A DNA stretch of 64,000 nt, taken from the NCBI RefSeq assembly GCF_001423265.1, contig NZ_LMND01000007.1, forward strand, positions 1-64,000, given 5' to 3'. A program made the translations under genes and the position numbers. A model generated the notes under the pieces. The model was given only the letters and a program-made list of their open reading frames with translations, made no database searches and had not been told where the DNA came from. Shown here in pieces: positions 9,795-21,671 of this stretch (the stretch's first letter is position 1; each line of letters begins with the position of its first letter). The DNA is from Methylobacterium sp. Leaf108. GTDB lineage: Bacteria; Pseudomonadota; Alphaproteobacteria; Rhizobiales; Beijerinckiaceae.

Positions 9795-11378
9795 TCAGGG
9801 GGTCGGCGTCGCGTCGCGGGGGGCCAGCAGCGCGGGCAGGTGTTCCTCGTGCCAGAGGCGCAGGCGTGTCAACGCCGGATGCGCGAGGTTGCGGGCGAGA
9901 TACCGCTCGATGCGCGGCAGGTGGGCGAGATAGCCTGGCTTGCCGTCGCGGCGGTCGAGGCGGGCGAAGATGCCCAGGATCTTGGTGGCCCGTTGCGCGG
10001 CCAGCACCGCATAGGCGCGGGCGAAGTCCTCGACGTCGAACTCCGGCTCGCGGGCGCGGCGCTCGCGGGCATAGAGGCCGAGCAGCCGCAGCTCGAGGTC
10101 CGGGCTGGCGTCGACCCGGGCGTCCTGCAGCAGCGAGGCGACGTCGTAGGCCGGGTGGCCGAGCACCGCGTCCTGGAAGTCGATGAGCCCGATCCGCTCC
10201 AGCCCCTCGCGGCCGGGCAGCCAGATCAGGTTGGGGGAGTGATAGTCGCGCAGCGTCCAGGTCGGGCGCGCGGGCACGACGGTGCGCAGCACCTCGGCCC
10301 AGAGGGCGACGAACTCGGAGCGGGCGGGCACCGGCAGGCTGGCCCCGCGCATCGCCGGGCAATACCAGTCCGGCAGGAGCTCGGTCTCGAACAGCAGGGC
10401 TTCGAGGTCGTAGTGGGGCAGGACGTGGTCGATCCCGTCCGCGACCGGCAGCACGCCGGGCAGCTGCGTCCCGTGCAGGCGCGCCAGCAGCCGCGTCGCC
10501 TCGGCGTAGCGCTCCGGCCGCGGGCCGTTGGCGTCGGTCACCGGCTCGGCCCCGAGATCCTCCAGGATCAGGAGGCCGGCGGCGAGGTCCTCGCCGTAGA
10601 TCTTAGGCGCCGAGAAGCCCAGCGCCCGCAGGCCCCGGTCCACCGCGACGAAGGCGTGGACGCTCTCGGCGAGCTTGACGATGGCGCTGTAGGGCTTGCC
10701 GTTGCGCACCGGCGGCCCGTCGGCCCGGGCCGGCGAGATCATCAGCACCGCCTTGGCGCCGTCGGCCTTCACGAGCCGCTCGTAGGCCCGCGAGGAGGCA
10801 TCGCCCTGCATCGGCAGGCGGGTGGCCTCGTCCCAGCCGCTGCGCTCGAGCAGGGTGCGCAGGGAGCGCGCGCGCAGGAGCCGGCCGCGCATGCCGCCGG
10901 TGCCATCCATGCGGGCGAACCGGGCGCCGTCGCCGAACTGGGGCCGCAGCGACAGGTCGACCGACAGGACCGGGCCTTCGCGAAACCCCAGCCGCTCGGG
11001 CCATTCCACCAGGGTGATGGCCCCCTCCGTCATCTCGTCGAAGCCCAGCTCCACGAGTTCGTCGGCGCTGCGCAGGCGGTAGAGGTCGGCGTGCACGATG
11101 GCGCGCCCGTGTCGGCCCTCGTAGGGCTGGACGAGGGTGAAGGTCGGGCTCGGCACGTCGAGGGCGGGGTCGCCGGTCAGCTCGCGGATGATGGCGCGCG
11201 CGAGCGTGGTCTTGCCCCCGCCCAGGCCGCCGGAGAGGGCGACGATGTCGCCGGGCTGGAGCAACTCGGAGAGGAAGCGGCCGAGGTCCTCGGTGGCGCC
11301 CTCTTCGGTCAGCATGATTTCCCAGGCCGCCGGGGCTTGCGCCTCCGGTCCCGCCGGGCCGTGGCCGTCGTCACTCAC
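9795..11378 (-). CDS. TsaE :: AmgK fusion (t6A ATPase subunit joined to a cell-wall sugar kinase)
   Basis: A 527-residue two-domain protein. Residues about 20-165 are TsaE, the ATPase of the tRNA threonylcarbamoyladenosine complex: P-loop SGGLGGGKTT at 49-58, then SPTFTLV and HADLYRL, and LVEWPERLG. From about 185 to the end is an aminoglycoside-phosphotransferase-like kinase with RDYHSPNLIW and LIDFQDAVLGHPAYD, matching AmgK, which phosphorylates N-acetylmuramate at C1. The two halves are stand-alone proteins in most bacteria; this fusion is known in alphaproteobacteria. The GTG start has GGAGGA 8 nt upstream; no ATG gives a sensible N-terminus. It begins the leftward operon with murU, addB and addA. 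Confidence 0.9.
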   Translation of the reverse strand: MSDDGHGPAGPEAQAPAAWEIMLTEEGATEDLGRFLSELLQPGDIVALSGGLGGGKTTLARAIIRELTGDPALDVPSPTFTLVQPYEGRHGRAIVHADLYRLRSADELVELGFDEMTEGAITLVEWPERLGFREGPVLSVDLSLRPQFGDGARFARMDGTGGMRGRLLRARSLRTLLERSGWDEATRLPMQGDASSRAYERLVKADGAKAVLMISPARADGPPVRNGKPYSAIVKLAESVHAFVAVDRGLRALGFSAPKIYGEDLAAGLLILEDLGAEPVTDANGPRPERYAEATRLLARLHGTQLPGVLPVADGIDHVLPHYDLEALLFETELLPDWYCPAMRGASLPVPARSEFVALWAEVLRTVVPARPTWTLRDYHSPNLIWLPGREGLERIGLIDFQDAVLGHPAYDVASLLQDARVDASPDLELRLLGLYARERRAREPEFDVEDFARAYAVLAAQRATKILGIFARLDRRDGKPGYLAHLPRIERYLARNLAHPALTRLRLWHEEHLPALLAPRDATPTP

Positions 11379-11631
11379 CCGCTCGATCCTCCAAGGCCCG
11401 CCTCCAACGCCCGTCGCTTCGTGAGGTGCAACGCACCAGGCCCCGCGGCGATACCGAACCCACGCGAGCAAATCGGACCCGCGCCACGCGGAGGCCGGAA
11501 GCCCCCATGCGGCGATCATTGTAACCGAGCTTCCTTAACCTGGGCTTGCCCCACCCTTCCGGCGGCGAAGCGGCGAAGAAGGATTTTGGTCCCTCGCGTC
11601 TCACGAGGACGATCCGAGCGACGGAAAAGAT

Positions 11632-11707
11632 TGGTGAGCGCGCTGGGGCTCGAACCCAGGACCTACAGATTAAAAGTCCGTTGCTCTACCAGCTGAGCTA
11701 CGCGCTC
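11632..11707 (-). tRNA. tRNA-Lys (anticodon TTT)
   Basis: On the minus strand the gene runs from GAGCGCG to the encoded CCA, 76 nt. The acceptor stem GAGCGCG/CGCGCTC is perfect. The anticodon stem ACGGA/TCTGT encloses loop CTTTTAA, anticodon TTT. The T arm is CTGGG-TTCGAGC-CCCAG, with the D arm GCTC...GAGC. Confidence 0.97.
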
Positions 11708-11977
11708 GCGTCCCCATGACGGACGGGCCTGGCGGCGGCCGCGGGTCCTGCGCATGGGGAAGCGGGCCTGCAATAGGGGGTGGGCGGAATGAGGTCAACC
11801 GGGCCGACCGGGCCGTGACGGATCGGCCGATCCGGGACGGCCGGCGGCGTGCCGCGAACCGCGCGGCGGCGATTGAGCCGGGGTCGCAGCCTTGCTATCG
11901 CAGGCCCGTTCGCATCGCCCGTCTGGCTGCGGAGCGGATCGCGACGCGGCAGGACTCATGCGGCAGGACCCATCCCG

Positions 11978-12793
11978 ATGATCGCAGGCCCCATCCCGTC
12001 CCAGGCACTCGCGCCGGCCCGGCGGGTCGCGACTCCCGAACGCCCAGGGCGGGTCCGGCGGCGGCGTGCCGGGTGGGTCGCGGCGGTCGTCCTGACCCTG
12101 GCGCCGATCTCCTCCGGCCAGGCGGCGACACCGTGCAAGCCGGTCCAGTCCGACGGCGAGACCTTCACGGTCTGCACGGTGGACCTGCGCCGCGAGCGCC
12201 TGCGCCTGTTCTGGCTGGACGCGGACGGGCTGCCCTATTCGTCGCTCTCGACCCTGGCCACCAAGCAGGGGAGCCAGCTCGGCTTTGCGATGAATGCCGG
12301 CATGTACGACAAGGGCCAGGCGCCGGTGGGGCTCTACGTGGAGGAGGGGCGCGAGTTGAAGGGGGTGTCCACCGCCAACGGCCCGGGCAACTTCCACCTC
12401 AAGCCCAACGGCATCTTCTACGTGAAGGGCGACCGCGCCGGGGTGATGGAGACCGGCCGCTACCTCAAGGCCAACCCGAAACCCGACTTCGCCACGCAAT
12501 CGGGCCCGATGCTGGTGGTGGACGGCAAGATCCATCCGAAGATCTCGACGGACGGCCCCTCGCAAAAGATCCGCAACGGGGTCGGCGTGCGCGAGGACGG
12601 CCGCACCGCGGTGTTCGCGATCTCGGAGCGGCCGGTGACGTTCGGCGCCTTCGCGCGCCTGTTCAAGGACGATCTGGGCTGCCGCAACGCCCTGTTCCTC
12701 GACGGCAGCGTGTCGAGCCTCTACGCCCCGAGTCTGGGCCGCTCGGACCTCAGCCGGCCGCTCGGGCCGATGGTGGGGGCGGTGGCGCGGTAA
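11978..12793 (+). CDS. phosphodiester glycosidase family protein (NAGPA / DUF2233 domain), secreted
   Basis: A 271-residue protein with an N-terminal, Arg-rich signal sequence (hydrophobic core WVAAVVLTLAPIS, cut near GQAA). A phosphodiester glycosidase domain follows, the family of the lysosomal uncovering enzyme and of bacterial DUF2233 proteins. Family-type segments are AMNAGMYD, GPGNFHLKPNGIF, TQSGPMLV, VFAISE and LFLDGSVSSLY. The predicted role is hydrolysis of a sugar-phosphodiester in the periplasm or envelope; the substrate is unknown. The start ATG at 11978 is chosen to give a normal signal peptide. A longer in-frame start at 11849 would put 43 Arg-rich residues in front. It converges on the GST gene, 22 nt away. 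Confidence 0.82.
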   Translation: MIAGPIPSQALAPARRVATPERPGRVRRRRAGWVAAVVLTLAPISSGQAATPCKPVQSDGETFTVCTVDLRRERLRLFWLDADGLPYSSLSTLATKQGSQLGFAMNAGMYDKGQAPVGLYVEEGRELKGVSTANGPGNFHLKPNGIFYVKGDRAGVMETGRYLKANPKPDFATQSGPMLVVDGKIHPKISTDGPSQKIRNGVGVREDGRTAVFAISERPVTFGAFARLFKDDLGCRNALFLDGSVSSLYAPSLGRSDLSRPLGPMVGAVAR

Positions 12794-12815
12794 GGCCGCC
12801 CGCCCCCCTCCTCGG

Positions 12816-13520
12816 TCAGCCGTCGCGTTTGGCGGTCTGGCCGAACATCACCTTCTTGGCGTCCTCGCTCATCGGCTTGCCGTAGTCGGGGTTGACGGCC
12901 GCCGCCCTGGCGTAGGCCGCCTTGGTGGCCGGGCGCCCGGCGATGTCGGCGAACCAGCGCGACAGGTGCGGGAAGTCGGACAGCGTCTGGCCCTGCTTCT
13001 CCCACGGCACGATCCAGGGGTAGGACGCCATGTCGGCGATGGAATAGGCCTCGCCCGCCACATAGGCGCGGTCGGCCAGCCGCCGGTCGAGGACGCCGTA
13101 GAGGCGGTTGGTCTCCTTGACGTAGCGGTCGATGGCGTAGGGAACCGGCTCGGGCGCGTATTGCGAGAAATGGTGGTTCTGGCCGAGCATCGGCCCGAGG
13201 CCGCCCATCTGCCAGAACAGCCATTGCAGCACCTCGGCGCGGCCGTGCAGGTCGGCGGGGATGAACCGCCCGGTCTTCTCGGCGAGGTAGAGCAGGATCG
13301 CGCCGGATTCGAACAGGGCGACCGGCGCGGTGCCCGAGGCCGGAGCGTGGTCGACGATGGCCGGCATGCGGTTGTTGGGGGCGATCGCCAGGAAGTCGGG
13401 CGCGAATTGCGCCCCCTTGCCGATGTCCACCGGCTTGATGACATAGGGCAGGCCGGCCTCCTCGAGGAACAGCGTCACCTTGTGGCCGTTCGGGGTCGGC
13501 CAATAATAGAGGTCGATCAT
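12816..13520 (-). CDS. glutathione S-transferase family protein (YfcG/YghU-like)
   Basis: A 234-residue GST. The thioredoxin-fold N-terminal domain (YYWPTPNGHKVTLFLEEAGL, then the ESGAILLYLAEK glutathione-binding turn at about 80-91) is followed by an all-helical C-terminal domain with the SIADMASYPWIVPW motif. TPNGHK resembles the YfcG/YghU group, which acts as disulfide-bond reductase with GSH rather than as a classical detoxifying transferase. The start ATG at 13520 begins MIDLYYW, as in the family. An in-frame ATG 30 nt upstream is unlikely. Confidence 0.85.
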   Translation of the reverse strand: MIDLYYWPTPNGHKVTLFLEEAGLPYVIKPVDIGKGAQFAPDFLAIAPNNRMPAIVDHAPASGTAPVALFESGAILLYLAEKTGRFIPADLHGRAEVLQWLFWQMGGLGPMLGQNHHFSQYAPEPVPYAIDRYVKETNRLYGVLDRRLADRAYVAGEAYSIADMASYPWIVPWEKQGQTLSDFPHLSRWFADIAGRPATKAAYARAAAVNPDYGKPMSEDAKKVMFGQTAKRDG

Positions 13521-13701
13521 CGCGTCTCCTTGGACGTGCACCGTCCGCACCCTCAGGGCGCGCAGGTGGGCTCGGCGACGGCCGAGGTCAACGCCCCTCG
13601 TCGAACGAAGGCCCGCATCGATCGAATGCGACGGACATTGCTGACGCTCGCTTCACGGCCGGCGTGGCAGGGTCGTCCCCGGAGCGGCCGGGGACAGGGC
13701 G

Positions 13702-13935
13702 ATGATCAGCGCGGTTTCGATTTCGGCGGGCGGGCTGGCGGCGGCGACGCAACGCTATTCCGCGGCGGCCGAGACCGTCGCCACCCTCGGCACCAGCCTG
13801 CCGCAGGCCTCGCAGGTCGACCTCTCGACGACCGCGATCGAACTCATCGAATCGAAGGCCGCCGTCGCACTCAACACAGCGGTCATGAGGTCCTCCATCG
13901 AGACCGAGAAGCGCGTCCTCGACATGTTGGTCTGA
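13702..13935 (+). CDS. small protein resembling the C-terminal domain of flagellar rod/hook proteins
   Basis: A 77-residue protein. The last 40 residues (VDLSTTAIELIESKAAVALNTAV...RVLDMLV) follow the heptad pattern of the C-terminal coiled-coil helix of FlgB/C/E/K proteins, where VDLxxEMVxLIxAQxAxxAN is usual; the N-terminal half is low-complexity Ala/Ser. The similarity is clear in pattern but weak in identity. No flagellar genes are nearby. A G-rich ribosome site (GGGGACAGGGCG) precedes the ATG. It could be a free-standing relict or a true small helical protein; function not assigned. Confidence 0.6.
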   Translation: MISAVSISAGGLAAATQRYSAAAETVATLGTSLPQASQVDLSTTAIELIESKAAVALNTAVMRSSIETEKRVLDMLV

Positions 13936-14040
13936 CCGCGCTCGCGCGCCCGCGATGCCGAGGCTTCCCGGCCCGCTTGGGCGAACGCCGCTTGCCCAGA
14001 GGGGGCGAAAACTCTATGCCCCAGGAGCGCGCGAGCGTGT

Positions 14041-14117
<77 letters not shown>

Positions 14118-14164
14118 TTCGCCGCCTGTCCGTCCGTTGGTCTCTCGAAGGCTTGAACCGTCCG

Positions 14165-14476
14165 ATGTCGAGCGCGCGCATTTACCGGCCCGCCAAGGAT
14201 GCCTCCCAGTCCGGGCTCGCCCGCACGCACCGGTGGATCCTCGAATTCGACCGGACCGAGCCGCGCGAGACCGATCCGCTCATGGGCTGGACCGGCTCGG
14301 GCGACATGCTGCAACAGGTGCGGCTCACCTTCGACACGCAGGAGGAGGCGGTGGCCTATGCCACCCGCGCCGGCCTGTCCTACCGGATCGACGAGCCGCA
14401 GAAGGCGATCCCGCGCAAGGGATTGTCATACTCCGACAATTTCAAGTTCAGCCGCACCGCGCCCTGGACGCACTGA
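14165..14476 (+). CDS. NDUFS4-like accessory subunit of respiratory complex I (ETC_C1_NDUFA4 domain)
   Basis: A 103-residue protein matching the conserved complex I accessory subunit NDUFS4/NuoQ of alphaproteobacteria: ARIYRPAKDASQSG, then WILEFDRTEPRETDPLMGWTGS, and DNFKFSRTAPW at the C-terminus. The family binds near the N-module of NADH:ubiquinone oxidoreductase and stabilises it. The start ATG at 14165 gives MSSARIYRP. A TTG at 14153 is also in frame but too close to the GAAGG at 14147. The gene lies about 50 nt after tRNA-Pro and ends 7 nt before the convergent deaminase gene. Confidence 0.9.
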   Translation: MSSARIYRPAKDASQSGLARTHRWILEFDRTEPRETDPLMGWTGSGDMLQQVRLTFDTQEEAVAYATRAGLSYRIDEPQKAIPRKGLSYSDNFKFSRTAPWTH

Positions 14477-14483
14477 AGCGCAC

Positions 14484-14966
14484 TCACGGCTTGGCCGGGT
14501 GGCGCGCCCGAAAGGCGGCATAGGGCTCGGCCGCGTCCGGCACGTCGAGATGCACGAGGCGCATCGGCTGCTCGTCGAGCGGGCGGCACAGTTCGGCGTA
14601 GATCTCGGCACCGAGGAGCCCGAACCCGGCGGCGGTCTCGGCGGAATTGGCGAAATAGCCCTCGCGGATACCCGCCAGACGCATCGCCGCATGGCACATC
14701 GGGCAGGGACGCCCGCTCGCGTACATCACCGCGCCCTCGAGCTTCGGAGTGCCGAGCGCCTGGCCCGCCTCGCGCAGGGCCCGCAGTTCGGCATGGTCGG
14801 TGGGATCGTTGGTGAGGTGGATGCCGTTGGCCGCGCGGGCGATCACCGCGCCGTCCCGGACGAGGACGGCGCCATAGGGCCGGCCGCCCTGCGCGACGTT
14901 CGCGGCGGCGAGCTCCACCGCCTCGCGCAGGTAATTCTCATGCGTGCTCATCGGCGGCGTGTTCAT
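14484..14966 (-). CDS. nucleoside deaminase (CMP/dCMP-deaminase family, guanine-deaminase-like)
   Basis: A 160-residue zinc hydrolase. The zinc-binding motifs are TDHAELRAL (HAE, proton shuttle Glu) and PCPMCHAAM (PCxxC). Length and layout fit the free-standing guanine deaminase/tRNA-adenosine-deaminase-like group, probably a purine base deaminase in salvage; the exact base cannot be told. GAAGGAGACCC stands 4-8 nt before the chosen ATG. A second ATG five codons in is possible. It is 38 nt downstream of nothing but the radical SAM gene tail, and both read leftward. Confidence 0.85.
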   Translation of the reverse strand: MNTPPMSTHENYLREAVELAAANVAQGGRPYGAVLVRDGAVIARAANGIHLTNDPTDHAELRALREAGQALGTPKLEGAVMYASGRPCPMCHAAMRLAGIREGYFANSAETAAGFGLLGAEIYAELCRPLDEQPMRLVHLDVPDAAEPYAAFRARHPAKP

Positions 14967-15004
14967 CGACGGGTCTCCTTCTTCGATCGGACAGCTTAGC
15001 GGGC

Positions 15005-16072
15005 TCAGAACGCGTAGCGGACCTGGCAATAGGGGATGCGCTCGGCCATCAACGCCTTGAAGCGCGCGATCCACTGGGCCTTCCAGCGGGCACGGTAGCG
15101 CAGGTTGTCGCCCCCGCCCTCCGACCTCTTGGCCTCCTGGATGTCGGGGCGCCACAGCAGCGCCTCGGCCTTGGGGTGCCAGCCGAGGTTGACCGCGTGG
15201 AGCCCGGCGTTGTGGGTGAGCAGGATGACCTCGGCCTTGAGCTGGGCCTTGGCCGCCGGCCCGATGCCGGCGTCGAGGGCCTCGAACAGCGCGCCCCAAT
15301 CCGCCTCCCAGCCCTCGTAGAGGATCACCGGCGAGAAATTCACGTGGACCTCGTAGCCGGCGGCCACGAAGTCGTCGATGGCCGCGATCCGCTCCATGAT
15401 CGGCGCGGTGCGCACGTCGACGATCCGGGCGATGCCCTCGGGCATCAGGGAGAACCGGATGCGGGTCTTGCCCCGGGGCTCGTAGGCGAGGAGGTCGCGG
15501 TTGACCGCCTTGGTGGCGAAGGAGGCCTTGGCGTTGGGGATGTCGCGGAACAGGGCGACGAGGTCGCGCACGCCGTCCCCGAGGAGGGCGTCCACGGAAA
15601 GGTCGCCGTTCTCGCCGATGTCGTAGACCCACCGCTCCGGGTCGATCGTGTCGGGGGCGGTGAGCGGCCCCTGCTTGCCGGCGTGGCGCCGGATCGCCTC
15701 GCCGATCGCCTCGACGTTGACGAACAGCGAGATCGGGTTGGCGAAGCCCTTGCGCCGGGGCACGTAGCAATAGGCGCAGGCCATGGCGCAGCCGTTCGAG
15801 GTCGAGGGCGCGATGAAGTGGGCGCTGCGGCCGTTGGGGCGCAGGCTCAGGCCCTTCTTGACCCCGAGCACCAGGGTCGAGCGCTTGATGCGGACCCAAT
15901 CCTCCACCGCGCCCGCGTTGCCGTGGAGGGTGGGGATGTTCCAGTGCGAGGGCACTTCGATCCGGGCCGCGTCCGGAAACCGGTCGAGGATGGCCCGGCC
16001 ATGCGCGAAATCCGCCACCACGGGCTCATGGTAGATGGTGGCGACGTCGATGAGGTCGCGCGGCAGGTCCAT
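15005..16072 (-). CDS. radical SAM protein of the spore photoproduct lyase family
   Basis: A 355-residue protein with the radical SAM cluster motif CAMACAYC (Cys 95, 99, 102; CxxxCxxC as in SplB), preceded by the FIAPSTSNG segment. Later conserved stretches are SFATKAVNRDLL and HVNFSPVILYEGW. SplB repairs the thymine dimer 5-thyminyl-5,6-dihydrothymine in Bacillus spores. Homologues are common in non-sporulating alphaproteobacteria, where the role is unproven but probably DNA photoproduct repair. The ATG at 16072 starts MDLPRDLIDV; the 216-residue upstream extension is Arg/Pro-rich and spurious. It lies 26 nt downstream of the SHOCT gene. Confidence 0.86.
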   Translation of the reverse strand: MDLPRDLIDVATIYHEPVVADFAHGRAILDRFPDAARIEVPSHWNIPTLHGNAGAVEDWVRIKRSTLVLGVKKGLSLRPNGRSAHFIAPSTSNGCAMACAYCYVPRRKGFANPISLFVNVEAIGEAIRRHAGKQGPLTAPDTIDPERWVYDIGENGDLSVDALLGDGVRDLVALFRDIPNAKASFATKAVNRDLLAYEPRGKTRIRFSLMPEGIARIVDVRTAPIMERIAAIDDFVAAGYEVHVNFSPVILYEGWEADWGALFEALDAGIGPAAKAQLKAEVILLTHNAGLHAVNLGWHPKAEALLWRPDIQEAKRSEGGGDNLRYRARWKAQWIARFKALMAERIPYCQVRYAF

Positions 16073-16098
16073 GGCGTCGCCAGGAGGTCCGTCTCGGA

Positions 16099-16878
16099 TC
16101 AGAGCCGGGCCAGCAGTTCGGCCTTCTTGGACGAGAACTCGGCCTCGGTGAGGACGCCCTTGGCGTGAAGCACCGCGAGCTTCTCCAGGGTGGCGAGGAC
16201 GTCGCCGCCCGCCGTCTCGGTCGCCGGCGCGGGCTCGGGGGGCGCCTCGGGAGCGGGCGCCATCGGCACCACCGGGTCGGGATAGAACGGACGCGGCTCG
16301 GGCGGGCGGGACTCGGGTGGACGCGGCTCGGGCGGGCGCGGCGGCGTCTGGCCGTCGAGGCGCGTCAGCTGGTCGAGCTCGACGGGGCCGCCGCGGCCGC
16401 TGAAGCGCAGCCTGGTGCCGCCGCCCTGCGACAGCGAGACGCCGGAGATGTCGTGGATGCCGGTGTCGTAGAGCGAGAGCGCGCCGTCTGACTCGACGGC
16501 CAGGCGCCGGCTCTCGGGGAAATACGCGTAGCGCAGGCCGTTCTGGGCGCCGGAGGTGGAGGGCCGCCCGAGGTTGGCGGGCCACCACTGGCCCGCCGCG
16601 CCTCCCGTCCGGCCCGGCGCCGGCAGGGACCGGCTGAGCTCGTCGCACAGGGCGGCGACGCGGGCCTTGAGGGCGGTATCGAACATCTGCCCGATCATGA
16701 TCATGCCGCCCGTCGACCATTGCCCGAAGCCGCCGAGGTCGGGATGGTTGAACTGGGCCATGGCGCCGTGGCCCGCCTCCAGCGCCTGGGCCAGGTGGCG
16801 GACCGCATCGAGCCCGACGCCGTGCCGATCGGCCAGCGCCTGGAGTTCGCCCGCCGCCTCGAAGCTCTGATCGGTCAT
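16099..16878 (-). CDS. SHOCT-domain protein with Pro-rich linker
   Basis: A 259-residue protein of unknown function. Residues 1-160 form a domain with GGFGQWSTGGMIMIGQMF and a WWPANLGRP patch. Residues about 185-230 are a Pro/Arg/Glu-rich linker with repeated RPPEP units, and the last 30 residues are a short C-terminal SHOCT domain (LEKLAVLHAKGVLTEAEFSSKKAELLARL pattern), a module often tethered to oligomeric or membrane proteins. GGAGGAG lies before the ATG. It is probably co-transcribed with the downstream radical SAM gene. Confidence 0.75.
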   Translation of the reverse strand: MTDQSFEAAGELQALADRHGVGLDAVRHLAQALEAGHGAMAQFNHPDLGGFGQWSTGGMIMIGQMFDTALKARVAALCDELSRSLPAPGRTGGAAGQWWPANLGRPSTSGAQNGLRYAYFPESRRLAVESDGALSLYDTGIHDISGVSLSQGGGTRLRFSGRGGPVELDQLTRLDGQTPPRPPEPRPPESRPPEPRPFYPDPVVPMAPAPEAPPEPAPATETAGGDVLATLEKLAVLHAKGVLTEAEFSSKKAELLARL

Positions 16879-17099
16879 GACTCGTCTCCTCCCCCGAGGC
16901 CGTCGCGACCCGCGCGCGGTCCTTACGGGACGTCGGTTCTCAGGACTGGACGAAAGCCCGGACGGCCGCAATCGTCCCCGGTGCGACGCAGCAATAATTT
17001 CTCGTGCGCGGGAGCTTCGGCATGGCGGGACGCGTTCACGTCGGATTCAGGCTCGCGTCCGCCGCCCGGAGCGGAACGGAGCCGACCTTCGGAGCAATG

Positions 17100-19379
<2,280 letters not shown>

Positions 19380-19414
19380 GCCCGGCGCGACGGCACCGAT
19401 TCCATCCCATCCAC

Positions 19415-19453
19415 CGGGCGCCGCCTCCACGAGGGGCGGCGCCCGCTTTTTTC
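19415..19453 (+). terminator. Rho-independent terminator of glgX
   Basis: CGGGCGCCGCC-TCCACGAGG-GGCGGCGCCCG forms a near-perfect 11-bp GC stem followed by CTTTTTT, starting 36 nt after the glgX stop. Confidence 0.85.
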
Positions 19454-19628
19454 GAAGGCGACCACCAATCGGAACGGGTATCGGCCCGGGGACTTATCGC
19501 AGGGCAACACCGCGCCATCCGCCGTCATCCCGACAGCGAGGCCGACACGAAACAACCGGTCAGGTCGTCGGGCGCCGCCGCGACGGCCCCGACCCGGCGC
19601 CCGTCACCGATCGAGAAGCCGGCACAGC

Positions 19629-21251
<1,623 letters not shown>

Positions 21252-21254
<3 letters not shown>

Positions 21255-21359
21255 TGCGGCCTCCGCTTGATTCAAGCGGTGGCCGTATCGGCGAGCCCGC
21301 GCGGCGCCTGAGCGAAGCCCATTTCCGCATCGCGACGTGATCGTCCGGAAGTGGCATGA
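21252..21359 (+). repeat. dispersed 108-bp element, copy A
   Basis: This begins with the stop codon of the LOV kinase. A palindrome (CCGCTTG-ATT-CAAGCGG with degenerate flanks) is followed by a conserved tail, CGCGCGGCGCCTGAGCG, then AGCCCAT.TCCGCA and a final TCxxCCGGAA.TGG. It shares the same layout as 41290-41397 and, inverted, 60193-60302. Copy A is the most diverged in the palindrome. Confidence 0.8.
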
Positions 21360-21389
21360 GGCGGCAGGGACGACACGAGGGAAGGCGCG

Positions 21390-21659
21390 ATGCCACGGGG
21401 CGACAAGGGGAAGTACACCGACAAGCAGGTCCGCAAGGCCGAGCACATCGCCGAGTCCTACGAGGCCCGCGGCGTGCCCGAGGCGCAGGCGGAGGCGCGC
21501 GCCTGGGCCACCGTCAACAAGGACGACGGCGGCGGCAAGAAGCCGGGCGGCTCGGGCCGGGCCAAGGTTTCCACCCGCACCGCCGAGGAACGCTCGGCGT
21601 CGGCCAGGAAGGGGGCCGCCACCCGCAGGCGCAACGCGGCGGAGCGCAAGGCGGACTGA
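21390..21659 (+). CDS. small basic protein, plasmid-stabilisation-like
   Basis: An 89-residue hydrophilic, Lys/Arg-rich protein: GDKGKYTDKQVRKAEHIAESYEARGVPEAQAEARAWATVNK, then a Gly/Lys linker and a basic C-terminal helix (SARKGAATRRRNAAERKAD). Proteins of this form are widespread in alphaproteobacteria and are usually labelled plasmid stabilisation protein, without a demonstrated role; DNA or RNA binding is plausible from its charge. GGGAAGG lies 5 nt before the ATG. No toxin or antitoxin partner is adjacent. Confidence 0.75.
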   Translation: MPRGDKGKYTDKQVRKAEHIAESYEARGVPEAQAEARAWATVNKDDGGGKKPGGSGRAKVSTRTAEERSASARKGAATRRRNAAERKAD

Positions 21660-21671
21660 CGTCCCGGCGCT

